The notes under the pieces: generated by a model
Seen by the model: the letters and a program-made list of their open reading frames with translations, nothing else
Told to the model about the DNA's origin: nothing
Databases searched by the model: none
Made by a program: the position numbers and the translations under genes
In this document: piece by piece, positions 10,110 to 21,513 of the stretch
Layout: each line of letters opens with the position of its first letter
Position numbering within the stretch: position 1 is the stretch's first letter
From: Panicum virgatum
Taxonomy: Eukaryota > Streptophyta > Magnoliopsida > Poales > Poaceae
Reading direction: 5' to 3'
DNA length: 64,000 bases
Assembly: GCF_016808335.1 (NCBI RefSeq)
Contig: NC_053148.1
Span: 16,272,433-16,336,432 of the forward strand

Positions 10110-11435
10110 TCATAGCCCCTTCGGGAATATAGAGCAAAACATAAAGCACTGCTTCAGTACATCTGGCAATTGAATGAAGCTCAATTTCAAGGAAGCAAAC
10201 ACTCTATCTTTTATACTCTCATCTTTCCATAAATCACTGTCTCTTATGGCTTTCCAAAAACTTATTTCCTTCTTTTCACAGAGGATACCTCCAACAGTCC
10301 TGATTGCTAGAGGCACGCCACTACATTTGTTTAGGGTCTCTTTTCCAACCTTTATGAACTCTGAGGCTAAATCTTCCTCCTTCCACCCTGAACACTTTAG
10401 GAACAATTCCCAGCTATCAGATTCCTCCAAGAACGCCAACTCAAGGATATAGCTTGAATTCACAAGTTCTGCAACCTTCTTATCACGAGTAGTTAGCAAT
10501 ATTTTGCTTCCTGGTGCACCATTCTTTAGGTGCACCATGAATTTTTCCCAGTCAAGCTTGCCCGGATGCCATGCATCATCCAGGACAAGAAGAAACTTCT
10601 TGCCCTCTAACTTGTTCGAAATTTCATGGAGCATGTGTTCTGGGGCATGAAGAAGCGAATTTTGCTTAGTGATAGCTTGAAATAGCTTGCCGATAAGCTT
10701 CTTCTCATCGAATGATTCTTCAGACACATGGACCCAGAATACCTTATCGGCGAAGTGCTCCTTTATTTTGCTATCATGGCAGACATGTTTGGCCAAAGTA
10801 GTTTTTCCAGACCCGCCTAGTCCGACAATAGAAACTATCGTTGGGCCATCCACTCCTTCATTAGCTTCTAAAATCTTGCATATAATTTTACCCTTCTCCT
10901 CATCTCTTATTGGTATTTTTGAGTCTTCAACGTTACCCAACATGGAGAGCTCGCCAGTTGTGCTGTTTCTGTTCCCAACAGGACGATCCGCTGGTAAATT
11001 ATTCCTTATAGTATTGGCATCACTTCTTTGCTTCACAATCGCAGCAAATTCCACCTTGATTGTCTTCATCTTACGGGCCACCTTGCATCGGAAGGCAAAT
11101 GATTTGGGTTTCGCACAGAAGCCACAGCCAGGTATAAGTTGCTTTTTAACATCGCTTTCCATCTTGTGCTTCTCAGCTTGTAGCTGGACTTCATAGAGTA
11201 AATCATCTATATCATAAGCAATGTTTCTCAATTTGTTCACCCATGGCGGCGGTGTGCCACCCTCTATTGCTCTGTCACGAAGCAATTCTGTAATATCATC
11301 ATGTATATCCTTGAGCTCACAGAGATCTTTCTTTACACCAGTTATGGAAGCAAACTGACTGGCTATCAGTGAAACTAGCTTGGCGCCTGCGACCTTCAAC
11401 ACTCCTGAAACTAAAGCAGCCTCCATTCCAGTCAT
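10110..11435 (-). pseudogene. NLR relic segment 1: coiled coil plus NB-ARC domain
   Basis: This 441-residue frame begins with MTGMEAALVSGVLK, the usual Rx N-terminal opening. An EDVID-region equivalent (YDIDDLLYE) lies at residues 74-82. The P-loop GLGGSGKTT is at about 205-213, kinase 2 FLLVLDDAW at about 281-289, RNBS-B GSKILLTTRD at about 309-318, GVPLAI at about 373-378, and RNBS-D CFMFCSIFPKG at about 430-440. All nucleotide-binding motifs look intact, so this part could have bound ATP/ADP. It ends at a premature TGA created by one extra base straight after RNBS-D. The start was chosen because the next upstream frame is closed and the N-terminus matches the family. Confidence 0.9.
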
Positions 11436-11682
11436 GCTTCAAAAGTTCTCTTTCGGACTAGCCCCTGTGAATGAAATTACAACACGAGCAAATTACTATA
11501 CTGAGTATTAAAAAATTAGTACTAATCTGATGTTGTCAGCGCTGCTGCATCATCTACTCAGGAATAAAATTGTATGACGGAAAACAAGTGAAATTAATTA
11601 ACTTGTGCTGCCTGGAGATTTCATTTCATATATTCGAAGTCAATAATGCATGCATATGAGAATATTTTGGGAAACAGATCTA
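11436..11682. other. Upstream region of the NLR relic
   Basis: On the minus strand a TTCACAG acceptor-like site lies about 30 bp before the NLR start codon, suggesting a 5' UTR intron. No promoter element can be assigned with confidence. Confidence 0.35.
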
Positions 11683-12028
11683 GGGGGTGTTTAGTTAGTG
11701 AAAATTTTTGGACAAAAGGTCACATCGATTGTTTGACCAGATGCCGGGAGGGTTTTTCGGGCACTAATTAAAAAACTAATTTCAGAACTCACTTGGAAAC
11801 CACGAGACGAATCTTTTGAGGCCTTTGACCGCGTCATTAGCACATGTGGGGTTACTGTAGCACTTATGACTAATCATGCACTAATTAGGCTTAAAAGATT
11901 CGTCTCGTCATATACATCCAAACTGTGTAATTAGTTTTGTTATTTAATTATATTTAGTACTTCATACATGTGTTTAAAGGGGAGGTGAAAATTTTTGGGT
12001 GAAAATTTTTGGTAACTAAACGGCCCCC
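11683..12028. mobile_element. Tourist-like MITE
   Basis: About 346 bp. The left end GGGGGTGTTTAGTTAGTG is inverted at the right end (GGGGGCCGTTTAGTTACC), and subterminal AAAATTTTTGG is mirrored inside. It has the GATTCGTCTCGT and GTTACTGTAGCAC motifs also seen in the 8.1-kb MITE. TA dinucleotides flank both ends. No coding sequence. Confidence 0.72.
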
Positions 12029-14367
12029 TACTTGTATGATGATGGTTACTGAGAACCAACTCATGATTAATTGTTGTAGCAATACGTTACGTCGCCAAAA
12101 AGTGGAGCAGCACCAGCACTCACTGAGAAGACAGAGAGTAAGGTTCGACTTGGTCACTGAAGCAACAAACCCTGATGCAAAGCTGAAGCAGCCTCCACTA
12201 TACTCATGTTTCAAAGATTCACTGAGCCAAATCCTAGCCTTTTGATAATTATTGCAAAATGGATATTTATATATATGGAGTTTTCAAGCAAAAAATAATT
12301 CGATGGCAAACAATAATAATGTTGCAACATATATTTCTACTCCAGATTAAAATAGTGGACGATTAATGGCCATAAACTGTGAACTAACATGGGTGGTCTA
12401 GATGCTATCCTTTGTATATTCCATTGATCTTATTAGATAAATGTAGATCCATAACTATTTTCAGGGGAACCATTCGTGATATCCAATACTGGAAAAGAAG
12501 AAAGAACTATATACTGTGGTGTTGTCCCTTGTATAGTCTGTAGACCAAGTACCCAACTCCATGTATACCAAACAATTTTGAATCACAAAGAGCACGTACG
12601 TGACAGGCTACAGCAAAAGAGATGTACTGAATTGATGACGGTTTAAAAGAATGGAAGACTAACTAGCATACCTTGCTCTCAGAAATGGATTATATTAGTA
12701 GCAGCTAACAGCGGTCTGGAACTTGAGAACGATTGCCAGCTGAAGAAGGGCTTGATCGGTATTCGTCGTCGTGCGCACTGAGCGGAGTCAGAAGTAAACT
12801 CGAAGTTAACCAGCGGATCAGAAAGAGGAATTGAAGCTGTTGATCGAGCAGCCTTGGATCCATCAGGCACAGAGCAAGTACCTCGAGTTTCCGACTAGCT
12901 GCTTTTGAAGATCGAGAGTAGTGATGACGCACAGCTAGCTAGCCCCAGATCTGAGGTACGCGCTGCAGCTTAGCTAGATGGCAGAGTGACTACTGGTGCT
13001 TTTGTAGTTTGGTATAGCTCCGTTCCGATGCTCAAGTCTCAATGGCAGCACCACGGCTATTGTTTTTCGACATTACTCCTATATTAGTAGCTACTACTAG
13101 TTACAGCCTGCAGGCAGCACTACTCTTAGAGCAAGTATTACAGTTGGAGAGAAGCCGGCGAGATCTCACGTGGCGGAGAGAGAAAGTAAGAGAGAGACGG
13201 AGATGGGCGATTCACGAGACGGCGATCAACAGCCGGCGAAATATACTGTAGCAGTCCCTCTTCCAATCCTATGCTTCCACAATACAGCTGAGCATTAAAT
13301 TTTGATAGGGCCCACCACCACGGCTCTGCAGTTTGGATGACCTGGAGTGCTTCCCAGCCGGCGAGCGGGCATACTTATAAGAGCAAGTTTAATAGCTTTC
13401 GCCGGCCGCCGGCTGGGACGCGCGCGGCATGGTGGTGGCCCCGCAGCCAGGTCGCTGCTCAGCCAATCGCAAGACACGCAACGCATCTCCGCCGGTGTCA
13501 GTCGGCGTTTCATTCCCCGCCCGCTTCACCACGCAAGCTCCCCGCCGGCTCCCCGCCAACCATTAAACTTGCACTAAGCCATGCTCTTATCGAGCACTCC
13601 TTAGTATATACCAAAATAAAGAAAGGAAGGCAAAAACCAAGGTATCAAAACTTTATTTAGTGGTGGCCCGGTAGTATTATTGACTGGTCTCCTTGGTACA
13701 TGTAGTATATATGTAGGTAGCTCTCTTCGGGAGGCGAAGGGGAAAATTAGTACAATTTACTAATATATTTGTATATACCTTAATTATATTGTTTTTGGGA
13801 TGCAGGCTTTTGCGCACGAAATGAGACGAAATCACGAGCTATGCTCTCGGGCACCTACCTACCGCATACGCCACTATACTACAATAATGTTCAAATGTAT
13901 ACATTGATTATATTATTGCTGGCATGCAGAGGCTTTTGCGCAAGAAACCAAAGTACCGTCTCACCGCCAACTACGGATCGAGAGAACGACTCTACAGTCT
14001 AGTCAAGTCAAAATAAGGAAGGCACGGTGATAGTGCCGAGGCAGCGACAATAGAAAAGTTAAGCCGAATGAATAATGAACAGGCCGGGACCTTCAACAAG
14101 TTGCAATTAGAGAGAACGGCAAGTGCAACAGCTGCCGAAAGTGGGCGCCTTGCCGGTTGCCATCCCAACGACGCGTGAACGTTGAGTAAAGTACACGCAT
14201 GCACATAAAGTTTTTTAAAAAACCATGCCTCTCCTGTCGACGTGAGACCAAAGATTCCCGTTTCTAGCGTGCTACCTTCTCTTTTTTTTTCCCCGTCTGA
14301 ACACAAGTTTCTAGCGTGCCTCCACCGTTACAGCCATCCAATCCGGAGAGAGCTCCCGAAGAGCTTA
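12029..14367. other. Intergenic stretch, no gene seen
   Basis: No convincing open frame. Only a possible MITE at 13378-13590 stands out; short open frames here lack family features and look like chance. Confidence 0.55.
13378..13590. mobile_element. Possible MITE with GAGCAAGTTTAATAGC-type ends
   Basis: The left end reads TAAGAGCAAGTTTAATAG. The right end, inverted, reads GAGCATGGCTTAGTGCAAG followed by TTTAATGG. The interior is GC-rich. A second, similar start (TTAGAGCAAGTATTACAG) at about 13126 suggests a related neighbouring copy. The terminal match is imperfect. Confidence 0.4.
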
Positions 14368-14585
14368 GGGTGCGTTAGGTTCAAAAAAAATTAGTACAGT
14401 ACCCATCACATCGAATCTTCGGACACATATATAAAATATTAAATACAGTTAAAAAAACAAATTACACAATTTAACTGATTAGGACGAGACGAATCTTTTA
14501 AGCCTAATTAGACATTAATTGTCAAATAACAATAAAATGTGCTACAATACCAAAACATAAACTTTTTCACCAACAAAACACCCCC
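14368..14585. mobile_element. Tourist-like MITE, short
   Basis: About 218 bp, beginning GGGTGCGTTAGGTTC and ending ACAAAACACCCCC, flanked by TTA on the left and TAA on the right. The interior carries GACGAGACGAATCTTTTAAG, the same arm motif as in the 11.7-kb MITE. Confidence 0.65.
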
Positions 14586-15405
14586 TAACAAAACAACACA
14601 AACGGTGGAACAAGACCAACTACAGCAGTAACAGAAAGAAATAAAACCTCACAACGCACCGCACACACCAAAACACACAAGACGACTGTAGCCCTACCGG
14701 GCCACCTCCCTCTCGTCGCCGGAGAGAGAGAGGAAGGGGCCGGATATATGGAATCCTTGGAGATGTTCTCGAGGAGTGGAGCCTTTGACGGATTGAGGCA
14801 ACTCCTCTTAATTGAAGTAGCTTCTAGAATGGGGAATCGATCTTCCCCTATTCGTTTTCCCTTTAATTTTTTCATTTCCTTTTGGTTGGTGCGGATGGAG
14901 CACTGATTTCCAGGGGCTCTCTCTATTTCAAGGAAAGAAATTTCCATGGCCTCAGTGTTGAGCTGGGCCATGCTCCCGGAGCTAGAGAGGAAAGATTAGG
15001 AATGAGATGGTAAAGTCACCGTAGCAGGAAAGAGGTGACCATATGCAAACAGACCAGGCAACCAAATATAATCATGCTCAGGCCAGACTTGCTCGATTCA
15101 TGCAACCAAACATGGCTCATTGTATCCCGTAAGCCAAGACTTGACCAAGCCAGGCTAAGAATCCTAACCAGGCTAGACATAGCGCAATAACCAAACAGAC
15201 CCTTTATGACAATCCATCGGCACTTCAACGTTCAACCACTGCCCTACGCGTGCGTTCGCGAGTTGTCCCAAACCAAAGCGCATTGGATGGAGCTCTCTCT
15301 CTCTCTTTAATATATCAGTGCTGACATCTCAGAACCTCACCAGGAACTTGCTTAATCCAAACCCAGTGAAGAGAGCGATGCATGCCTCGTGCCAAGAGTA
15401 AGTTA
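14586..15405. other. Intergenic stretch, no gene seen
   Basis: No protein family or RNA gene recognised. A CT dinucleotide run lies at about 15293-15308. An open frame at 14585-14971 (minus) has no recognisable domain and I do not treat it as a gene. Confidence 0.5.
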
Positions 15406-15659
15406 CTTCCTCTGTCCACAAAAGAATACAATTATAGAATCCTTACCGGTCAAATTAGTTTAAATTTGACCAAATTTGTAGTAAATATATTAATGTTTAT
15501 GTCTCCAAATAAATTTATTATGAAAATATATTATATAACGAATCTGATGATACTTATTTTATATTATGAACCTTACTATTTTTATATAACTTTAGTCAAA
15601 ATTGAAACTGTTGGACTTATCAAAATGTGAGAATTGTATTCTTTTGTAATCGGAGGAAG
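15406..15659. mobile_element. Stowaway MITE
   Basis: About 254 bp, flanked by TA on both sides (15404-15405 and 15660-15661). The left end CTTCCTCTGTCCACAAAAGA is inverted at the right end, which finishes CTTTTGTAATCGGAGGAAG. The interior is AT-rich and non-coding. This is the classical grass Stowaway structure. Confidence 0.85.
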
Positions 15660-16549
15660 TATTAACCTAGGTCACCGCTCTTCGTCATTGAGATGCGACA
15701 GCCAAATTAATCAGTCACCCCCCTAGTGGCTACCGGGTAGCAGGATCAAGATGAGCAAATACGTGAATGGAACAGTGTATATGTAACCATGACCCACCTG
15801 CATCACCAGAGCATCTCCCCTACCTGTGCTTAGATTTCCACGCACGCACCGCGTGAGCGCATCGGCCCGTGACTAGCAACAACACAGACAACCATGCTAC
15901 ACTACTTAAAAAACAATTTGCAGATGTGTCCCGTTTATCTCGGGCTGTACGCACTCGTCGTACTCTAAATTTATTCTCTAAAAAAATATTCCGTCCTGGT
16001 CATCAAGATTCTCTCCTCTATATCCAATTCTTCCGCACTCATTCATCCTCTATATCTTTCCTTTATACCAACTAACAGCCGCGGAACCCACATGTCAGAT
16101 TTTTTTTATTTTTTTTACCCCACCGCCGCCCCCTCCCAGACTGCCCCCCTCCCTCCCATTCTCTCTCCCTCATGCCCCCTTCTCCTCCCGTGCTCCTAGG
16201 AAAGAAGCCTATTTCGAAGGACACTGAAAAGCTTATTTCGAAGGACACTGTAAAGCCTATTTCAAATTAGACTGAAAAGTTTATTTGAAAACACACTGAA
16301 AAGGCTAGATTCTTGTGTCGCTAGGTTTGTACACGCAATTAATTTGGTACTTTTCTGCTGTTTTTGATATATATAATAATACATTCTCAGACTTCAAGTT
16401 CCCTCACGAGTTAATAACAACAAATTTTTTGTGCGACTTTGTAATGGTAATTTGCAAAATCATCTAGTACTTCACATTTGATTTCAAGAAGTAGGATTCA
16501 ATCTGAAAATATTCAAATTTATATTATTGGACTATCTTCTAAAAATATG
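15660..16549. other. Intergenic stretch, no gene seen
   Basis: Holds a pyrimidine-rich tract at about 16100-16200 and three imperfect copies of an AAGCCTATTTCGAAGGACAC phrase at about 16206-16310. No coding or RNA feature found. Confidence 0.5.
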
Positions 16550-16562
16550 GAGATTTATCACT

Positions 16563-16817
16563 GTTTCAGACGGCTATAGCCGGTTCAAACGGTGGTTTGT
16601 CCCACCAAATTTATTTCCCGGCGGCAGGAGGGTTGAAGACCATACCGCCGTTTCAAACGGATATAGCCATTTGAAATGGAGGTAGGCTCTGCTGCTGCGG
16701 CGGTATCGCTTGCAGGTTTTTATCCTGTCTGTGCAGGGCCTTCACGCCAATTGAAATGGCGGCATTTGCACTTACCGTCGTTTCAAATGGCTATAGCCGT
16801 TTCAACTGGCGGCGGGA
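16563..16817. repeat. Three imperfect palindromic units around GGCTATAGCC
   Basis: Units at about 16568-16596, 16645-16683 and 16776-16815 each have a GG-TATAGCC-like centre flanked by inverted CGTTTCAAA / TTTGAAACG-type arms. The sequences between them are unrelated. A transposon origin is likely, but I cannot name the family. Confidence 0.6.
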
Positions 16818-17100
16818 GTATACTTTTTTACTTCTCTTCACCCAAATATATTTATGCAAAATCGTAAAAAAAGAAATAAAAAAATTAAATTAGTATTCGG
16901 TCCCACTCTTTTTGTACTTGGTCCCATATTTTTGTACCATCAGGTACTTTAGTCTAGGTACTTCCTACCTTGAGCACCGTGCAATTCTATCAGATGGACG
17001 GATCTTTTTTTTCAATCATCGTAAAAATTCTCTTTTTATCTATGTTTATATGAATTTTATACACGCCTGCAAGTCGCCTGCATAAAAGGTCACATGCTCC

Positions 17101-17195
17101 TGCCAACGGCCCGCCTGCGCGTCAAGCTCCCTCTGGGCCAACTGGGCCTCCGGCTTCCTGCATTATTTCTGCCAACGGCCCGCCTGCGCGTCAAG
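17101..17195. repeat. 26-bp direct repeat
   Basis: A GC-rich 26-bp phrase beginning TGCCAACGGCCCGCC occurs identically at 17101-17126 and 17170-17195, separated by 43 bp. No function is apparent. Confidence 0.8.
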
Positions 17196-17360
17196 CGGAG
17201 CCACTTCGTTTTTGCGATGCAGCGACAGCCAGCCGCGCGCGACTCGTATTATTTCTGCTGGCATCTTTTTTCTGAGAAAACGGGCTGAATTTTATTAACA
17301 ATGATATAAAAGTTACAGTGCCTCCGACCCCTTACAAGAGAACTTTGAGATAATTATAAA

Positions 17361-17588
17361 TCTATATCTATTACTAAAAACAGGAAAATTTCTACCCAAA
17401 TTTTCGATTTAGTGCGTTGATTTGGTCCACCTATGTTATTGATAGATGGAGCTTAGTCCATCCCATTTGCGAGTCAGACCAACCACTCCGTCCACGACTC
17501 GATCACATAAATCCCTACAAATTAACATTTTGGCATCAATACATATCCGATGCTTATACCAACTTTGTCTGTTGCAACGCACGAGCAT
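17361..17588. mobile_element. Helitron-like short non-autonomous element
   Basis: The left end TCTATATCTATTACTAAAAA and the right end GTTGCAACGCACGAGCAT resemble the ends of grass non-autonomous Helitrons. There are no terminal inverted repeats and no coding sequence. The final CTRR and hairpin are not clear, so this is tentative. Confidence 0.4.
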
Positions 17589-18063
17589 AATTGCATAGTT
17601 ACAAATAATCTCTGGATCTCCTGCTAAGCTTCATTGCCTTCGGTTGGAGCCGCCGTTCGTCATCCCTCCACACCAACAGGCTAACAAGAACAAAGAACTT
17701 GAAGCTTAAAACCGAATCCCAGCTTGACGAAGCACGATCATAGTTTCGAAATGGCTCCATGAGTAGCGCGAACAAAGCGATATGCAGTAAAATCGCTGAA
17801 CGCCCAGGCATTGCAACACGGCTGCTAGCCGTAGCATCGTCATGAATTGCAGCAGGAATGCAGGATCTGACACCTCGAGCTTCAGTAGCAGATCCAACAC
17901 CATGGATGACGATGAACCTGTAAAGGGTAAACAGAAACCACACCCCAAAAAGACGCGGTACACAAGCAACCTCCGACCGGATTGCATCAAGTTGAGGTAA
18001 ACATACCTCCCTTTAGATCGCCGGAGCCCGCACCGACGAGGTCGACAACACCGAAGACCCTTA
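17589..18063. other. Intergenic stretch, no gene seen
   Basis: GC-balanced sequence with open frames in several phases but no recognisable domain. A T-run followed by GAGAAAACGGGCTGAATTTT at about 17265-17290 resembles the inverted 3' end of a poly(A) retroposon, like the one at 32.37 kb. Confidence 0.4.
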
Positions 18064-20974
18064 GGCCTATTTGGCAGCAAGAGGCATAAAACCCAGGGAT
18101 AGGAACCCCCGAGGGGGATTTTCGTGGCAGGTGAGAACCCCCTCAATTCTATGGGGAGAAATCCCTGCTTGGAATTCATTCCCGGTAACCATTTGGAAGA
18201 CAAATGGTAGAAATCTCTAGATACAAAGAAAATGATCAAATAAATTGGAAAAAAATGAAAAAAAATTAGGTAACTTGCGTATCTTCTCTGGCAACGTCTA
18301 CCACGGTTACAGAATGTAGAACATGTGGTTTGCCGTACACCCATAAATTAAAATACAAAGATAAACGGCTATCAAGGCATAATGCATCTAACAGATTTGT
18401 ATCATCCAACCATATCAGGTACTTGCATGCATATAAATAACACAACTGCAAAGAATCAAAAGGACTTGTAGCGCCATTAACAATCAACTGCCATGTTGAT
18501 TCATCACAAATATGTAAAACTTCACTTCTCTGAGATCATGCATTGGTTCCCACCAAGCACACTGCAAGTAACACAAAAAATAGCGACATGTTAACTCGGA
18601 TTCAAAAAGTTAGATGTTAAAAGATATCTGCATTTTTCATACCACACACACAATATGATTCTACTTAAAATCAAACTTAAAAGGTCATCAGTTGTTACAA
18701 TTCACTTTAAGAATTTCGAAAAATACTCCTAGTCTCCTACAGTACAGCTTAGATTCAACATATAATTTAGACCTCATATGTTCAATACCTTTTTCATGAC
18801 AACCACATGTTTTATGCTACTAGAAAAAAATAATACTAGCAGCTAGTGCTAATTGAGGCTTCAGAATAACGCGAAGCTGCAGCTCGAGCACGTGCAGATG
18901 CTGCTGAGCAATGTGCCGGGGCTGCTGAGCAACATGCACAAGTTTTGGAAGGCCAAGTCTCCACAGTGGTCAAAACAAATGCACAATTGCAACAAGAGCA
19001 GCAAGCCCAACGCGATGAGCTTAGTTTCTTGAGTGATGAGCTTATTTCCTTGCGTCAAACACAGAGTGGAGAGAACTTGATCAACAAATGGGTGACCTTA
19101 TTGCACGCATACATTCTGGTGCTTTGCAGCCTCCATCAAACACATAATATGTGGAATTACAATTCAGATCTATGTGGACAGTGGACACCACCAAGTAGCA
19201 CTCCAATATCAATGCAAGAAAATTGGCATCAAAGAGATCTGCTTCGATCATTAGTTTAGAAATCAGTAGTTTAATAAATTGTGATGATAAAGGTGTCACT
19301 TTTCACATATCAATTGTGATGATTTACTTACCACTGTTATAATAAAATAGTGAGAAGAAGAATTGACACAATAATTTCTAACAAAATCAAATGTTTTTGT
19401 GACAACAAAAGGTGCCACAAATGGATAGGCTAATAGTGCTACATTAATTCACCACTATTGGGTATGGTTATTTGTGGGGAACAAAATTTCAACACTACAA
19501 TATTTTTGACTCGAGTATTTATGGCAATTGGCAACCAGTGGTTTTATGTTTTTCTGATTAGTTTTCACCACAACCCCCCCAACCCTTGTGATTAATCTAG
19601 CATCAAACACATTTTTTTCTTAGACCAAACAAGTATAATGTCTTCCTCAACTACTGTCTCTAGGCTTCACAGAATAAGAAATGCTTACCTGATTGCTTCA
19701 GTTTTATACCATTCATTGCTTCCACTGAGCACTCTGCAAGTAACACAAAAATTGACATTTCGCTTAGTTTACATGATTACAAAAGTATTAGAAATTCGGG
19801 TGCAAGACCAAAACAAAACTTCATCCATTCGATGATATCTATACTAACTCTACTTGCTTTTTCAGTCAGACATGATCAGACAAGTTTACATGGCTCAGTT
19901 TCATGGTTACAGAAAGTGCATATTCAGTCTTGAACAAGATTACTCCAACTTGCTACACATGGATCACATCACATCCTAGCATGCATCAGATCAAATATGC
20001 AGAAGTGTGCTACACTTGCTCTGAAACTAGCTATTTTATTTCTAATAAATATCAATGTAGATTAGTATTTCATTAAAAATTGCACTGGCTAGCTAACTAC
20101 CACTATTAGCATTGTCATGTTCTTTCGTGAAATGAGATGAAAAAAAAGGCAAGATTGAGAATGCAGGTACCAAATGCACTAATATTTCAAGCCAAGCCAC
20201 CAGCAGTTAGTAGTAGGAGCTGGTTCGATGGATCAGGATGAAACAAAACGCACACTGCCGGCTGGCCACCTCACCAGCCTACTGCATACACATGATACAG
20301 CATCACCAGCCTGCATACACATGATACGACAGCTTGAGAAACAAACAAAGAGAACTGCAGGAACAACAAGCCCACATAGTAGATCTTGATGACATGCCGC
20401 TGAAGTGATAAGATCCTCACACTCCCACGACCAACTGCCTCAGATTGTCGTCTATTCGTGGCTGCAGCTCTTCTTCCCCGCGATCTAAAAGAAAAGGTAC
20501 GAGGAGATACTAGCGGGGGCACGGAGCAGATGCGGCGCGTAGATCGGATCGACTCACCTGATGTGGTGGCGATGGAGACGAGTACAGCGAGGCGATCAGC
20601 GGTGGCGGCGGAGAAGGAGAGCGCCACCGCGGTGGGGGGGGGAGGGGGAGGAGGAGAGCACGTACGCACAGTGGCGACGGGGAAGGAGGAGGAGAGCGCG
20701 ACCAAGGCGGCGTGCGGCGGCGGAGGAGGAGGAGAGTGCAGCGGTGGTGATGGGGAGCGGAGGAGTCGAGTCGATGCGGGGACGGGAACGATGCCCGGTG
20801 TCCGGAGGTCGGGCTTATTTCCACGTGGAAAACCGGCTCGATCGGGCTGGAGATCCTTGTTAGGCAGGCTTCCAAACGCGCCGGTTGAGTGGCCCGTGAA
20901 AACTTTCCACGCGGCCTGCCTCCACGGGGAAATGGCCGGGAACCCGGCGGGGAAACAAGATGCCAAACGAGCCC
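18064..20974. mobile_element. PIF/Harbinger-like element, non-autonomous (about 2.9 kb)
   Basis: The left end GGCCTATTTGGCAGCAAGAG is matched in inverted orientation at the right end (GGGCTCGTTTGGCATCTTG). TTA lies on both outer sides (18061-18063 and 20975-20977), the target duplication typical of PIF/Harbinger. No DDE transposase was recognised inside. It contains a decayed coiled-coil fragment (18900-19147) and a GC-rich right part with GGAGGA repeats (about 20630-20770). Size and content suggest a non-autonomous or gene-fragment-carrying element. Confidence 0.68.
18900..19147 (+). pseudogene. Fragment of a plant transposase-like C-terminal coiled coil
   Basis: One frame reads a Gln/Glu-rich helix (LEGQVSTVVKTNAQLQQEQQ) and the frame changes near 19078. 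The shifted frame then closes with a short Leu/Ile segment and a TAA at 19145-19147. This organisation resembles the tail of plant Ptta/En/Spm-type transposase proteins. The match is from memory of the family, the fragment is short and it carries a frameshift, so it is not functional. Confidence 0.4.
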
Positions 20975-21513
20975 TTAGGAGGGAGCAAAAGAACCCGCTC
21001 AACACCGACAAAGCGGGTAAACCTAACCCTAACCTATCTAAATTTATACTAGGAGGGGATATATACATTGGTCGCGGATCTAGCCGTGCCCCGTCCCCTC
21101 CCTTCCCCTCCGAAGGCAAAAGCAGTGTCGGAGACGAAGGGAAGATGGCGAGATCGACGCCGAATCGCAAATCGCCGTTCCGCCGCCACGACCTACTGTA
21201 GACGGTGGAAGGGTCGAGAGACTCTATAGAATCGGTTCAGGTAAACGCTAGCTCGTTCTGCTAGCAGCTGTGCAATGCAATGGGCGCATCATCGCCACTG
21301 CACTGATGGCAGTCGGCTAGAAGAAGGCCGTTGAGCGTGGCGTGGGTCGCGTGGCCCTCTCTGTCTGATGATGGGCGCCCATCTCGCGCGCTGGCAGGCC
21401 GTGCCGATCCGGCGGCCCGGCGGGCAGGGAGTACGGGCCACATCATCTCTTCAGCTGAACGGCGGCCACGCCAGAGCCCAGCCCACCGACTGACTGCTAG
21501 CGCAGCTTAGCGA
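20975..21513. other. Stretch between two DNA transposons, no gene seen
   Basis: GC-rich sequence. A tiny open frame at 21145-21201 starting MARSTPNRKSPF has a good ATG setting, but only 18 residues and no family match. It may be the leftover start of a gene. Confidence 0.4.

Larger units (their letters stand above)
1850..11435 (-). pseudogene. CC-NB-LRR (NLR) disease-resistance gene relic, broken in at least four places
   Basis: Read from 11435 down to 1850, this encodes a Rx-type coiled coil, a full NB-ARC domain and a long LRR region ending in a typical grass NLR tail (DWHLVSGI...). NLRs act in the cytoplasm as intracellular receptors for pathogen effectors. The gene is interrupted by a +1 frameshift near 10112-10116, a TAG nonsense codon at 9545-9547, a MITE at 8066-8415 and an LTR retrotransposon at 2105-7537. 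Apart from these breaks the reading frame is well preserved, so inactivation looks recent. A splice site in the LRR cannot fully explain the breaks: the frameshift follows the RNBS-D motif, inside what is normally one exon. A CAG acceptor-like site about 30 bp upstream of the ATG suggests a 5' UTR intron. Segments are listed separately. Confidence 0.88.

Noticed and set aside
20271..21201. Long overlapping frames on both strands in GC-rich DNA
   Set aside because: They come from GGA/GGC-rich repeats in the PIF/Harbinger-like element, with no recognisable domain.
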